A DNA stretch of 64,000 nucleotides from positions 12,462,001 to 12,526,000 of the forward strand of contig NW_020825288.1 of NCBI RefSeq assembly GCF_003286085.1, given 5' to 3'. The notes under the pieces were generated by a model, which ran no database searches, was not told the DNA's origin, and saw only the letters and a list, made by a program, of their open reading frames with translations. Position 1 is the first letter of the stretch. Every line of letters starts with the position of its first letter. The stretch is from Drosophila persimilis (Eukaryota > Arthropoda > Insecta > Diptera > Drosophilidae). A program made the position numbers and the translations under genes. Positions 11,606 to 25,539 of this stretch are shown in pieces.

Positions 11606-14600
11606 AAGCCATTCCACTCCAGTCCTGTGTCTTTTGTGTCCCGTCCAGTTGTCCATGTTGCTGTCTGCTGAGCCGGGCTTAAGCACAAAATACGAGGGCA
11701 CCCTGGTCGCATTTTTCACACGAAATCCTGATTAATAAATATATAAGTTCCAAAATATTACTGATAATTTGAAAAGTCGTCAACCTGAGCGAAAATTTGG
11801 CAGAGAAGGTGGGGAGAGAGAGAGAGTGAGAGAGGGGGATCTCATGTGGAGTCTGTGCGAGGCTCCGGTGCCCAATTACAAGCAAATGAGCTGGAAAACT
11901 GTATCAAATGACCTAATGTCAATACAAAATTACAGACAACGGGTAGGACCATGCCCAGGGGCAGAGACAGGACTCGGGGAGAAGAATCTTTTGTTCATAA
12001 ATCGCAGTCCAGACCAAATATTCAGACTGTTCTTCGCCTCTGGCATCTCCCAGGGCCCGAGACCTCTTAACGTGACAAAGCGATGGCGATGGCTTGCGTG
12101 TGGCAATTTCAGTTAAAACACACAGCCAAAAAGGATTTTGGGGGCTCTTAATCGATGAATACTCTAAATATAAAGATGCTGCATAGAGCTCCTCCGACAC
12201 CACAAAATCCAGTATTATTATTATGTTCATTTGGATTATATGAGTTATAAGTTCCCAAAAGATCATGGGATTCCTTTCAGAAAGAGAACCGAGCCACAGA
12301 ACTGATCAACTTTCATTGGCAGTGCATCTGGAATTCGTTGGGGAATTATCTTCTCGATGGATTTTTTTCGCTCTGCTATCTTTTTGGTAGCATCTTAACG
12401 TTTTTGTTGTGTGTTAATTTGATGCCTCGCCAAAAAATTGTCAAAAAGTCCACAAAGACTTTGATTTTTGATGCACTTTCACTGGCCGCCGCACTGCTGC
12501 CTGTCCATCATCCTCGCTCATTTGCTGGCTGCATCGTGAGACACTGAGAACTTTTGGTGTGGGTCTGGGCTTGGGTTCTCTCGGCTTTTGGAGGTGGCCC
12601 ACCTACTTGGCAGAGTCTCTTGCTGTGGTTCTGCCTGTGCCTGTGGCTGTGGTTCTGCCTGTGCCTGTGGATGGAGCAAAGGCAAAGGAGGCCGAAAACC
12701 GAAAGTCACTCAACTGTGCCGACGATGCGTCTCTGTGTGGCTAATTGAGTTACCCAGAGATCTGGCAGAGACAGTACCGTTGGCCGTGCGAATTATTTGT
12801 CAAACGGGTAACGGTGAAATCTGTTAGTGCTCCCGATGAGGACGATGATGATGATGATGATCGGTAATCGGATCCTGCCCTGTCGCACTGATTGATGGGA
12901 GATGGGATGCATAGCAAATCGTTTGACTAATTGCCGCTCCGCACTGTTTGCTTCCCCTTTGGGCCAAAACTTCCCTAAACAAACGGTGACCTTTAATAGA
13001 GTCCTTCCGCTACTTTCACTCCCACTCTCCCGTAGATCTTCCAGGCAGGTAATTTCTCTTGTGCCGACCGCACACAATGCCTGGGACTGGTCCTGGGACT
13101 GTGTAGGGGCGTGGCTGGCGTGATTTCGTGTCGCTAATTACAGACTTTTGGCATTTTACGCTGCTCGTTTTATGACTTAATAATTGCATTCATTTGGAAT
13201 GGACTTTGAGTTGGACTAAAACCGACCCCGAGGCCCACACAGCCATCGATGCACACGCGACTTCTGCTGAGAGAAAGGATATGCTATTCCATCCATGATC
13301 CCAGGCCGGGACTCGCATCAATCACAAAACCTCGGATATCATTTTGGGCTCTTGGAGTCTGCAGCCCTGGAGGCAATCATTGCGCAATAATTAAAGGATC
13401 AGCGCAAAATGTTCACACAACAATGCCAAAACACACAACGGCGGAAACGGAAACTGCACTTGAAGGCACCAACTGCACCAGCCAGGCAGAAAGATACAAA
13501 ATACCACTCTTGTGGTTAGTCCTTTCAAAAATTGATGGAAAATGGGCCCAAAAAGGCATGAGAAAATGTTTTGTATCCAAAGGAAATGGCATAAAAAAGG
13601 AAAAATGTACAAATAATTTGAAAACGTTGGCAAAACCGCAATTAAAAATTGTTTGGTGGTTGAGGGAATACAGTAGATTGATAGGACTACCTGTGGAATA
13701 GTTATTTTATAGAAGAAACGAGATAAAGCCCTCAGTATATCCTATCAGGTGAGTCCAATCCAGTTTAAAATATTCGTTCATTGACCAAAGAAAACTTCGA
13801 ATAAAACCGAGCATCTTCAGTTCCAGGATTGCACATAACGAGTCCATTTCCTAACTACCACAAGGCGAGACCCATGCTGTCGCTTTTCTGACTCAGAAAC
13901 CTCTCCGATCCGATTCTGCCCCATGGCGACACTAACAAGAAGTGACAAATTGATGGTGTTAAAGCTCATTAACTTATTTAACGCAGATACAGATACATGT
14001 AGAGATGGAGGTACATTTACGAGCACTATACTCCCCAACTACTTATGCTTTATGTCCAGAGAGCTACAAAAATGTGCGAGACCTCAAGAACCTCAAAATA
14101 AAGCTCGCCAATTATCGACATGACAAATTTTGCGACCATTCATTCGTGCCCCAGCCGGTTGCAGACAGTCGGTGTCTGCCTCGAGACAGGGGGAAACCGA
14201 ACCACAACCAAAACGGAACGAAACGGACATCGAATGCATAATAATACGTGTTAATAATGCTCAGGCAAGCTGTCTATAAATTGACAAAGACATGCAAGGC
14301 AACTTTGTGACTTCTGCTGCCCCACTCCTGCTGTTTCTTCTGCTGCCGATGGTGCTCCTGCTCTTCTCCTACTCCTTCCTGCTCCTGCTGCGGCTGTTGG
14401 CGGCGGCGGCGGCGGCGGCATTGCCAAAAGCTGACTGGGGTCGAGATCCCATTCATGAATTCTAACTAATTGTATTGGCAGGCAGTTGCATTTTGGAAGC
14501 TGGATCCGAATCTGTGCAGCTGCATGCAGGTGGCAGTGTCAGTGGCAAAAGCAGTGGCAGGGAGATATCCTCCACGTAGCTCGGTTGCACAAAGCTCCGA

Positions 14601-15274
14601 TCGGCAGGAAGAGTCGAATTCGAGTCGCATCTTTTCTTGTTGTTGGTTTCGGGGGACGATGGGACCCAAACAATTTGTGTAATTGACAAATTGACGGCAA
14701 CGCTTTGTGCGGAAGCGTTCGAAGCCGTAAATTGTCGCTAACAAGAGCAAGGCGACACGGCTAGCAGGAGTCGAGGTATCGCGGGGGATCACGGCAGGAT
14801 ATCGGGGGTATCCGCATACAAATAGCTATAATTGCCGCGAGTCCTGGGGAGACGCCCGCACCTCGCGACCACTAAATTAAGTCATTAACAATTTAACGAA
14901 GCCCTGCCTGTCGGTGCCTGGCGGTGCCGCTGTCGCTGCCGCTAACTAATTATGTGAATTTCGTTTTGATTATGAGGTCCGAAGTCCCTAAATCCCCGGT
15001 AAATCCAATATCCAATGGCCCAAGAGCTTTTGCGGCGACGCCCGAAAATGATTTTATAAAACAAACAGAAACAACCCACGAAATCCGGCCCTTGCCCATC
15101 CCCATCCCCATCCCATCCCCATTGCCCTGCCCTGCCTGACCCTCGTCTGCCGCCTACAAATGCTCCGATTCCCATAGTATGTGAACTTGAGGTCCCTTTA
15201 CGAACGGGAGCGGAAGGTAGTCGATCGTCAGCAGTCGCGCTATCAACAAATTGGTTTTGGATCTTCCGAATGAT

Positions 15275-15304
15275 TGACTGACTGACTGACTGACTGACTG
15301 ACTG
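15275..15304. repeat. GACT tetranucleotide microsatellite
   Basis: About 7.5 tandem copies of TGAC/GACT, immediately visible in the sequence. Likely length-polymorphic. Confidence 0.9.
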
Positions 15305-16295
15305 TCGTACCGGGTGCTGCTCTGCTTTCTGCTGAATGAATCGCCCTGGCTTTGGCTCCGGCTTCGGCTTTAGCTTCAGCGTCAGCGTCAGCTTAAGACA
15401 GCTTAGCCGGCCGGCTCCCTCTGTTGGCTTGGGTTATCCGCCAGCAACGATCACCGATCGAACTTCGCCTTAAACGATTTGTGAGTGGCGGCGCTTGATT
15501 TTCGGGACTCGAATCGAATCGGACATTGCATGCGACCTGCGACTGCTGAAAGCAGATCATCCCAACACTTAACTTAATTTGGCAGCTACACTCTGGCGCG
15601 CCGTGCCGTGTAATTATTGGCACAATACTGTTCTGAGGATCGCTGACTGACCGGACCGGACCGGACCGCACGGCTCCTCCTGCAGATCGTTCGCGTATTT
15701 GTTTTGGGCAGGCTTGGGGCTTGAGTAGCCGGCCCTAATTTTGTCGACCTGTCTACAAATTGATCGCGAAGCGCCAAATCGATCACCTTCCCTCATATAA
15801 TAAAGTTTAATTCAATAGGCGCGACTGTGTGAGAATTGATGCCCCTGGCCCTGGCAGATAAGCGTGGAGGAGTCTGGAGAGGAGCAAAACAATTCTTGAA
15901 AAGCGGAAAGATCGAACCTGATCGAGATCTCGATATTATGTTGGATTATTTCTTTTAGTTTTACTTCTTTGGGGCTCACAATTTTAATTGCAATTATTAC
16001 AAATCCAGAAATATTGCAGAGCTCTGCGGATATTGATTTACAGATCAATTAGCATAAGAGTCTTGGTCCTTTTCTTTCCCAAAAATAAATACAAAGAAAA
16101 TTATATGTGTTACTTGTTGTTTTATTTTGTTTTAATCTGAATCATTGTCCTTCATTTAAACTAATTAACTAAACAATAAACAAGCGATAATTTACTACTG
16201 GGCTCCTAGCTATTTACAGGCATTAAAGGTACAACATTTGGCAAGGCTCCAACAATAACTAATTTATAACTTTGGTGTCCTGTCCGCTCGCCTTC

Positions 16296-17279
16296 TTAGC
16301 GGAGCAGATCACCCAATGCGGAGATGTAGGTTTGGGCCATTTGCAGGGTCTCGTGCTTGGACAACTGACGATCGTTTCCCAGGCAGGGCAGATACTGCCG
16401 GAGACGATCGAAGGCCTGGTTAAGATTCTGCATGCGACGACGCTCGCGTGCGTTGGCGGCCAGGCGACGCTTCCGCTTGACCACCGGCGAGATTTGCTTG
16501 TTGCGACGCTTCTTGCCGGAAGTAGATCCCGAAGCATCTTCACTGTCGCCATCGGCCAGATCGAAGGAGCCGTCGTTGCCGTCAAAGTCCTCGGCCCCGC
16601 TGCCAAACAACATTAGATCGTCGTCATCCTCCACGCTGTCATCGAACAGAGCGGAGTTGTCAAAGTCAAAGCTCTGGAACTCATCAGCGTAGAGATTTGC
16701 CGGAGCCGTTGCCGTTGCCGTGGAGCTGGAGGCACTGCTGGTGGATGAGGAGGTGGCTGTGGCGGCAGTCTGTTGATTCTTCTTCGTATAGCTGCGCTTG
16801 GGCTTGACTGCGGCAGGAGCTGCTGGCACTGTCTTGCAAGTGCCCACATTGGAGGAGCCCATGACCTCCACTGACGGTACCGATGGAGCTATCGGTACTT
16901 CTGCGATGGATGGTGGCGGTGCTGCTGCTGCTTGTGCCTGCTCCAGACTGAGTCCGTACTGCTGAGCGTGCTGGTGACCCATGTTGCAGCCATTGTTGTA
17001 GATGGTATTGAGATCAACGTATTCGGGACTCTCTGAACGATGGCTGGCCGGCGACGAAGTGATCCAGCCATCGGAGCTGGCCTGCTCAAAGCTGATGAAG
17101 CCGTTTCCCGCCAAGTAGCTGCTGGAGCTGGCCAAAGCGTTGCCATTGAACTGATAGTGGGTCATGCCCGGACTGTAGGCGGCCATCGGATTGAAGTAGG
17201 GCTCAGTGGCGGCTGTTTTGAAGCCCTGCAAGTCCTCGGACGTCTTGTAGTAATAGCGATAGATTTCACTGGACGACAT
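16296..17279 (-). CDS. ato: Atonal, proneural bHLH transcription factor, 327 aa
   Basis: Single-exon gene, as in other Drosophila. The N-terminus ([18 protein letters not shown]) and the C-terminal bHLH (about residues 268-327) match Atonal. The basic region reads [19 protein letters not shown] and the protein ends in helix 2 at GDLLR. Atonal heterodimerises with Daughterless on E-boxes to select chordotonal and R8 photoreceptor precursors. The middle carries the conserved acidic block around [11 protein letters not shown], a KPKRSYTKK basic patch, and Ala/Ser/Thr-rich stretches. The protein is about 15 aa longer than the D. melanogaster one as I recall it (312 aa), with the extra length in the low-complexity region. 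No break or missing residue is seen in the bHLH. Confidence 0.98.
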   Translation of the reverse strand: MSSSEIYRYYYKTSEDLQGFKTAATEPYFNPMAAYSPGMTHYQFNGNALASSSSYLAGNGFISFEQASSDGWITSSPASHRSESPEYVDLNTIYNNGCNMGHQHAQQYGLSLEQAQAAAAPPPSIAEVPIAPSVPSVEVMGSSNVGTCKTVPAAPAAVKPKRSYTKKNQQTAATATSSSTSSASSSTATATAPANLYADEFQSFDFDNSALFDDSVEDDDDLMLFGSGAEDFDGNDGSFDLADGDSEDASGSTSGKKRRNKQISPVVKRKRRLAANARERRRMQNLNQAFDRLRQYLPCLGNDRQLSKHETLQMAQTYISALGDLLR

Positions 17280-17384
17280 GTTGGATGATATGTGGATGTG
17301 GATGAATTACAGTACAGAATGATGAACCGTTCGCTGCGGATGCTGGCTGGCGAGTTTCTGACTGGTCTCACATCCTGGCAGTGG

Positions 17385-17392
17385 TATTTATA
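17385..17392 (-). promoter_or_regulatory. TATA box of atonal
   Basis: TATAAATA on the minus strand lies 106-113 bp before the ato start codon. A TCAGAA initiator-like sequence with its A at 17359 lies about 33 bp downstream. A CACGTG E-box lies at 17494-17499, about 100 bp upstream of the TATA box. The spacing fits a focused, developmentally regulated promoter. Confidence 0.75.
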
Positions 17393-20300
17393 CTCTGAGA
17401 GAACCCACCACTGCGCCGCAGGTAAGGGCCAGGTAAAGGGAATCGAGTTGCCTGACGACCTGAGAACCCGGCCCGAACTGGGACTGGGGGCAGCACGTGC
17501 CGCCAGAGCATGCCGGCCAATGACGGTCGGTGGTGAGTTGAGTTGAATATGAGTCTCTCTTCGTTTCATTTTGCCGTACGTCTGCTTTCGTTTCGTTTCG
17601 ATTCGTTTCAAGGCAGAGAGAGCTTAAAATGGCGCCCCGATAGAAAACGTCGCTATCAATGGTATATCTAAAGCCGCTAACAAGATGATTATAGGGTTTT
17701 GTGCGCCGCTGTGCCAACCGGAACAGGAATGGGCGGAAATGCAAACAGAACTTAAAGACAAACAATCCCCAAAACAGGATTAGGGCCGACCGCAAAGTGA
17801 TGCCAAAATTTGCCAAAAATCCATCGGATTGCCGCTTGACCATCGTCAATGATTTGTCAGCACCAAATGGCAGAGCGAGAGCAGAGAGCCTTACAAGTAC
17901 TATCTTATCTAAATCGCCTAGAGGGCAGGCCCATCTACCTGACCTCGGGATAAACCTTTACAAATTTACCGCCGTCAGGCGATTCGGCATGCCGACTAAA
18001 GATCGAACGAGGACGGAGCAAATATCGCAATGAAAAATCTTGTTTATTACAACTTGGCAAATTTTCCAATTGATATGCCTGTTCCGAGGACCTGCTTGAA
18101 GGGTCAAGGGATGAAAATGGGCACCGCCGGCGCTAGCTTGTTAGGCCAGCGTCAAGGACACGCTTGGATAGACGTGGACCCTACACCGTCCATCGCTAAT
18201 AAGCGTGCCCGACACAGACTAGGAGTTAGGTTAACATTTTAGCGCCTCGCAATTAATACTCGTAACGTTCGACGATGAAAAGGGAATTTAGTTGTAGTCC
18301 CCGGGAATGACACAGCGAAACAGGACTCACACGGTGGTCCTTCGATCCCATACCACCTTAGGAACCGCCAACGCCCCTGGATCCCTAATGATTCGCTGGA
18401 AATCATAATGCAATCCATAATATCCATTTTCTGTATTGAACTCTCGCGCAATCTTTGAAGTCCCGCGCCCACCCATCCGACTAGTAGCACGCCCCAAGGA
18501 GCTGTGTATGTTCCTTTGGAAATTCTGCGCTATCCTATCTGCACATCGGCAGGCAGCAGGCAATAAAACGCTGTCAATTAGATAAAAATGTCACACAACA
18601 AACCGCACCAAGCCGAGGCCCGGTGAATTTATTGGACGAACAGGTAAACCTGCCTGCTCTGCCTGACTGCCTGCTATCGATGACTCCGATGGCCCCTAAC
18701 CAACCATGAATGTCCACCGATGTCCTGTGCAATTTACGAGCCGGTTGCGGCTACGACAGTTGTGCAAGTGACGCCCTCGGTTACACCTGCAATGCAATGT
18801 ACAGCGAAAGATCGATCGCATCCCCTAGATGCGCATCTCTCTCTCTCTGGGCTGGCTCGTTGTAAACTTTATGCTTATCGGCATTAGCTGATGTCCAGGC
18901 ATCCGCCAACCGACTAAACTCTTGCATCGATCGATTTGAAATTTACATTTACATTGCCCCTCCAGTACACGTGCTGGTCTCCAGTTTGGGGCAGAGCAGA
19001 AAGAGTTAACACAGTTCTCTTCATTTTTTTGTGTTGTGCGGTTGGGCGCCTTGCGTGCCTGTCAGTTATCGAGTGGACGCTTGATGCCTCCTCGTAGCTG
19101 CTTGATATGAGCCGAGCAGGACCCATATACCTCCAGACTAAATGCCTCGGCATTCCCAGGCCTCATCATTGGCATCATTATCATGATAACGGGCCGTTCC
19201 TTTCATGTCAATGTACATAAATGCAACTTGTGCAGGGAAACAGTGCTGCGGCTGAGGCTGATGTGGAGCAGCTTCCAGAAAGCGCATGACAAAAGCAATT
19301 GAAGCCATCGGACTGCTGTAATATGGAAGCATTAATGCCCTAACCACGAATTAAGCAGACAAATGTAAAGATTAATCTCTAGATGAATCTATTAGTATCG
19401 AAGGATGTCCGGCATTCAAGTTTAAATTTGTGAGAGCTCAAAGGAAACAAATTAAGCAAACTTATTTAAGGAATATCACTATATCTTATATCTAATTTAA
19501 GTTTACCTTTGATCATATTGTATATTTTCCCTTGCCAAACATAATGGTCTATGGAGTCCTACTGCATCGTCTTGTACCCTTTCCAGAGACCTTTCATTTG
19601 ACATGCGGAACGTGTAGGCGCTGAAGAAGCAACCAAAAAGAAAAGTAGGCGCACGTCAACGACTCCCATTAGCAAGTCGCTCTGGGCCGTGAAAGTGTTG
19701 CTCCAGCTTCAGATTCTGCCCCATCTCCAGCTCCACCTCGAGGTCCAGCTCCAGCTCCAACTGCTTCTGCGGCCCAATTCTTTTTTTCGACTGAAATTGA
19801 AAAATTTGTATGTTACTTATTTTATTAGCATTTAACACACCTCCGACCCATAAGAACGAAAGCAAAAGCGAAAGGAGCTGCACTTGGGCCCTTGGACATG
19901 CGATGCTGCGTGGCGTGCCATCTTCAGATCTTCAGAAGCACTCCAGCTCCTCCTCCTTTCTGTCGATGTGGGTGGCCGTCGGCCGCAATGCAAAACGGGA
20001 TTCGTGTGCGGCATTTTGGCAATTGTCAAATTGAAAATTCATTAAAGGCAAATTAAATATGTAAATGCCAGAGACCAAGTCGAGGAGCGACAGGCGACAG
20101 GACAGCCTGGTCAACGTTCATGACCATTGTTCCCCCACTCGACTCGCCGGTATGGATGAGCCCCAAACTGTTTGACTTGGCTATGCAAATATTGACCACA
20201 CATTCCCCCAGGGGGCAGGAGCATTCCATGGACGCAGAGCCATTGAAAAAATTGAAAAATATCATATGTACATATGCTCCAACGGCAGCGATAAAAAGTC

Positions 20301-21731
20301 AAGTGGAAATCAAAGCAAATACGAAGGCTTCGAATGGAAGCAAATACTGGATACTGGATACTGGATACAATTTCATTGGATGGGGGTTCATAGCCATCCA
20401 TCAATCCATCGCACAGGACACGGACCTGTTCGAAAAATTGTTAAACAAATATCGCATAAATTGCACATTGTTCGACGGAGTGGAGTGCACGGAGTAGCCG
20501 GCAAATTGCTGATGGCATGGGTTAATTCCCATGAAAATTAAAACTAGATTATACACACGTTGATGCCAATGAGCATGGGTTGTCCTTTGCACCAGGAGTC
20601 TTGCAGCGCCCACTGTGTCATTGTTTGGGCACGCCCATGCCCATAGGCCAGTTCTGCTCGTCTTGGGCCGCCTGTTGTGCCCTACGCTTTGTTATAGATT
20701 GCATATACTGATGGTTATCGTCTGGAGTCGGGGCTCAGTGCAGATCTGTTTAGATTGGATCTCTAAGACCGTAGTCGGGCAGTTTTTGTCGCACGGCAAC
20801 CGACTTTGATGCCGCAATTTGGAATCGGATTCGGTTGCTAGGGTCTTGTTTTGCCAACACTCGAACCGATCCCAATCTGAGGTGATCTTTGGCAACTGCC
20901 TGGCGCCAGTCCTTCGCCCTGCTCTCCTTCTGAAATGATGATTCAGATTTGACTAATTCGATGGCATTAATCTTGCAATCAAGGATTAATTTCATGCCGA
21001 GGAATAGGACTCATTCTTCGCTTCCTTATTGGTTGGTTCCACCCTCGTTTCCGAGTCGGAAGTGAGACTCATAATCGACGGACAAATTGTGATGGAAATT
21101 GGACAAGGGGTTTCGGGATTGGGTCCCACGTTAATTCAAATTTGAAACACTGCGAGATTGGAAACAAAAGAAAACAGATGAAAACTACGCAATCACTTGA
21201 GAAAAATCAAAAAGGCTCTAAAGGACCTCGCTGGAGTCTCTCGCTCGGTCTTAGCCTTAACCATAACAGGTGGCACGGAAGCCGCACAAAATAAAAATGA
21301 TTAAAGCAATAAAAAATAAAAAGAAACAGAAACGAAAACGAAAATGAAACCCCGCCACACACTCGCACACAAAAGACGGAAAAAGGGCCACGCCACGCAA
21401 GAAATAACAACAATTTTTAATAAGATTTTGAAAATTTTGAAACAACATTGAGAGAGAGAGCGGACTAGAAGAGAGCTGGGATGCCGCCCCCTGCTCCTTC
21501 CCTGCTGTTGCCCAACTTCCGATTTCGATTGCCGATCCGATCCTTGGGCAGCAGATCCTACCAGCAGATCGGAGCGTAGCGTAGCGTGGAGGAGCGTCTA
21601 CCAGAAGTGTGAGAACATTTTGCGGAAGGATGTGGCTAGAATGAAAAATGATTGTGAAACGCGAAGCAAGGGTTTACGGCACCACGTGGTCAAGATTCAC
21701 TTTCGAGTGACTCACTCCTTCAGCCCCTGGA

Positions 21732-21771
21732 ATGGGTATGGGTATGGGTATGGGCATGGGCATGGGCATGG
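21732..21771. repeat. GGTATG/GGCATG hexanucleotide repeat
   Basis: About six copies of a GGGTAT or GGGCAT hexamer in a row. The first three units have T and the last three have C, so the tract is a two-phase repeat. Confidence 0.85.
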
Positions 21772-24283
21772 AATCTCTTGAATGGCATTGAAATTACCAA
21801 GGAATTCTCGTCGTAGCGTAATTGAGCATCTAATTTGCGGCGGCAGGCAAAGCAACAATTGCTGGAACCCCTCTCTCGCTACAAAGCGAGATCCAGCGAT
21901 CACGATCCCTCGCTCTAGATGCACTTCATGAATGAGACGACAATGGGCCATGTCTGGGTTTTACTGGGTCTGGAAAGTGTTTTCCCCGGAACCCTGAAGT
22001 GTGCCCCATCTCCCAACGCCCATTCACGTGGTCGCGGCAGCGGCCACTCGAGCGCGAAACAATTAACAAGTTTTCGGCCTTTTATAGGAGCAGAGTACAA
22101 CAATTGCTATATTGTTGCACTTAAGATTTGTTCAGCGAGAGAGTGTGTGTGCTGCTCAGCAAATTCCTTTGAACTCACCCTCTGAGAATGCGACTGACCT
22201 TAGCAGAGGAGGGGGAGAAGGGAGAGGCCCAGGACCATAACAGAAACAGAGGCCAGAGGCCAGAGATTCACTGAAAGAAAACGAAAATGTATAATAATGA
22301 GCCCGGGCTGCAGCGCATATAAAATGTAAACTAAAGATACTATTTATATGCATTATTTCGGCTGAAAAGGAAGTAAGAAATTACATTTAATTAGGCGAAG
22401 CAACAAAATTCGCGTACCGTACGCCAGCGAGATCAGATCGAAGCGGTGTCTGGCAATGGAGTTGGATCATCAGGAGCGGGAGCGGGAGCGGGATCGGGAG
22501 CATCTTCAGTCAGAAGTCAGACCGATTACCACCGAAAACGAAAACTGTTCCCTCCACAGTCCAGTGCAGTCCAGTCCAGTCCAGGAGTCTGAAGCCGATG
22601 CCTCTGGGTGAAATTCGCACGTTTAACCTTTAGGCAAACAAAAATTAACAGAACACAGAAAAAAAGAACAGCAAGAGAGGCACCGAGTCACAGAGGCACA
22701 GGCACAACGATCCAACAACGATCAGCAATCGAAAACTGCGAACCTGTTGAACCCAAATGCAATTTTCATATCACTTTGATTGCTGCCCGGGATGACACGC
22801 GTGCGCCGGCTAGAGAGATGAGATAAGCTGCCGATGAGCAGAGAGTTCCCTGGACAGGCCCCAGAATGAAGATGAGCCAAAATTAGGGTAACAACCGCGA
22901 CGCTTAACCCAAAGGGAACACAGCCACAAAAGGCAAAAACAAAAAACAAAAGCGAAACTTTCAAACGGTTTCAAGGATTTCGCTGAATGTCTGGACTGTT
23001 GTTTCTTCCTCCGTTCTTCTGGGGTTTGGTTTTCTGTTGTTTTTTTTTTTTTTGGTGTTGAGGTCAGTTTATTATAATTCCCATTTCCCATAGGTGCCAT
23101 TGGCAGTTTTGGCACCTCTCAGCCGTCGTCTGTCTGTTGTATCTGTCTTTGTATCTGTCTTTCTGACGGGGTACTAGCACTTGGCCCGAAGTCAAGTAGC
23201 ACACATAACACTTGCTTTGGTCGTCGTCCCCTGCCTCCAGTCTGGGCTGGGGTCAGACGAGAAAGACAAAAGAAATCGAAATGAAATACAAACAAATCCC
23301 AAACGGTCAGTGTGAGAAATTACTTTCTAGGAAGGATACTCCAGGAGCAGCAGCATCAGCAACAGCAACAGCAGCAACATGAGACTGTCAACGAGGCTCG
23401 ATCGTTGGTAATTGATATGTTTTGCCTTCGTTGGACGGCGCGCCGTAAAAAAAAGGGAAATGTAAATCGTAACTGATATCGATGGGCCGTTCGGGTAATG
23501 TAATTTCTCAACATCAGTTCATGAAATTGAAATTGAAAAATTGCTGATCTGATAAGTAGCCGTGTTACAGCGGCTACTGCTGTGCGTCGATCGCCCTCGA
23601 AAGGGGAGGGATGTGGGAAATGTTTTCTAATTTGAAAATCAAATTCCATTAAGCAAGTGTGCTGGCTGCGCTGACAGTTTTCTTGATCATGGAGGGAGGT
23701 CTCTCGTCTCTCGATGCTAAGGTGACAATTGCATTATATGAAAATTGATATTTTTCAACCGCAAGTGTCAATTGTTTCGAATGAATCTGAGGCTGGAGTG
23801 ACCACACAGGAGTGCTGGCTAGAGCAGGTAACCCTCTGAGCTGGCCCAAAAGCAGTTCCCAGCAAATTAAAGGAATGATCAATGATCTTTGCTTGTAGGA
23901 TCCTTTGATATTTGCAATTTGCAACAGGAAAAGGTGTGCCAGATAATTGGAACTAGAGCAAATGTGTGAAAAAAAACTCAAGTACTTGGCAATTACGAGT
24001 CAGTAGTGCAATGTCTTATCCTTCACAGGAGGACTTCGGTGGGAACAAAGGCTCAAGTTCGATAAATGATCTTCAACTGAAAGAATAAAGAACAAATCAA
24101 ACTCATAATTAGCATAATTACAAACCAATAAGCCGACGGACGCCAGGACAAATCCCAAGATGGAGAAAGGTTTCAGAATCTCTGTCTGAGCGATGATGAT
24201 CGCTCTATTTCGATTTCCAGGAATTTCCTCGCATTATTTGATAAATCGACCAGAAACTCGTGTCTGACTTAACGCCCTCATAG

Positions 24284-24318
24284 CAGAACAGAACAGAACA
24301 GAACAGAACAGAACAGAA
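24284..24318. repeat. CAGAA pentanucleotide microsatellite
   Basis: Seven tandem copies of CAGAA (AACAG). The tract lies in the 5' flank of ato. Confidence 0.9.
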
Positions 24319-25539
24319 GGGGTTAATTGGCCTGCGGACGAAAGGATAGCAGGATAATTTCTGTGGCTCCGTCCCCTGGTCCTGTTCTATCACGTGTCTA
24401 TAGAGGGCTATGGCTATTCAGTCGTGAGTCGTCGAGCGTACAACTTTAATTGCCCCAATTCAGAAGGGGATGCGTTGGCGTTGGCTTTGGCTCGCTCTTG
24501 ACCACAATCCTTCGCTTGTTTGCACTGCATTCACATATAGAAATCATATACCGATTGGATGCCGAGGCACACAAATATAAACAATAATCAATCTCTTCGA
24601 GGGTTGGGCAAACAGAACACACAAAAAAAACACACAAAGAACCAAGGCAAGGACATGCTGATGAGAAATTCTAGAGCGAGCGAGCGGATTTGAAGGCGTT
24701 TTTGAATTGATTATTCCTTTGGGTTTAGGGGCCACAATAGAATTGAAATGTGAAAGGAGCTCTCTAATTTAATACATATTTATGAGGAAAATAGATCAAT
24801 GCCATCTCGATGATCAATGCCATCCACGGAGGAGTAGCGCTTCCACTCCGCTGCTGCTGTTCGCTGAAGCAGCGAGCCCACTTCTCTCCTTAACTGTTTT
24901 CAGCATTTTTTACCTCTTGACCACAAGTTAATTTTTAAACGCTTCATTAACTTTTTGGCCACACGCGTACTAAACTTTTTTTCTTCCAGGTTTCTTTCCT
25001 TTTTCGGGACTCGGCCTCGTCTGACGCGCGTCTGCCTGCCATGGAGGTCGTCTTATGGCCTGTTGTTGTCTCGTCACGTTAGCTGCTTAATTGCTCGACT
25101 TGCGGACCTTGGTCTAAACACCTCGTTCTCCACCTCACCTGCTCCAGGGCCAGGGGGAAAGAAGCTTCAGCACCACCAAGCCAAAACGGAGCGAACGCTT
25201 TTTACTTCCGATTTTTTTTTATGGTTTGCATCAATATTTTTGGAAATGCAGTGCCAGGCGACAGCTGGCACACGCTTTTTTCGGATGATTTGGAATCCAT
25301 ACGAGTACAAGACAAGCAGCAAGACAACACGCAGCGTGTGTGGCATTTTTTTTGTGGACAACGTGGGTGTAGCAAATAGAAATACGGGTGAAAGTCCTGC
25401 CAGATGGTGCTGGGAGAGATGCAAGAGCAAGTGTCAAGGCTGAGTCAATTATTAATATTAAGATTAATCCATTTAAATAACGATTAGAAGGGAAAATAAT
25501 AAACCATCACATAAATAGATAGAAAACATTACAGTAGGG

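Larger units (their letters stand above)
8010..16295. other. Gene-poor 3' flank of atonal, presumed regulatory
   Basis: About 8.2 kb with no ORF that looks coding on either strand. It holds short simple repeats and AT-rich unique sequence. In D. melanogaster the eye and autoregulatory enhancers of ato lie within about 5-6 kb 3' of the gene, so the right half probably contains these; that is inference from the known locus, not from motifs I could prove. A minus-strand AATAAA at 16121-16126 probably ends the ato transcript. Confidence 0.45.

Noticed and set aside
24955-25443. 162-aa plus-strand ORF upstream of the repeat block
   Set aside because: No recognisable domain, poly-T derived phenylalanine runs and no splice or promoter context. 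Kept as noncoding.
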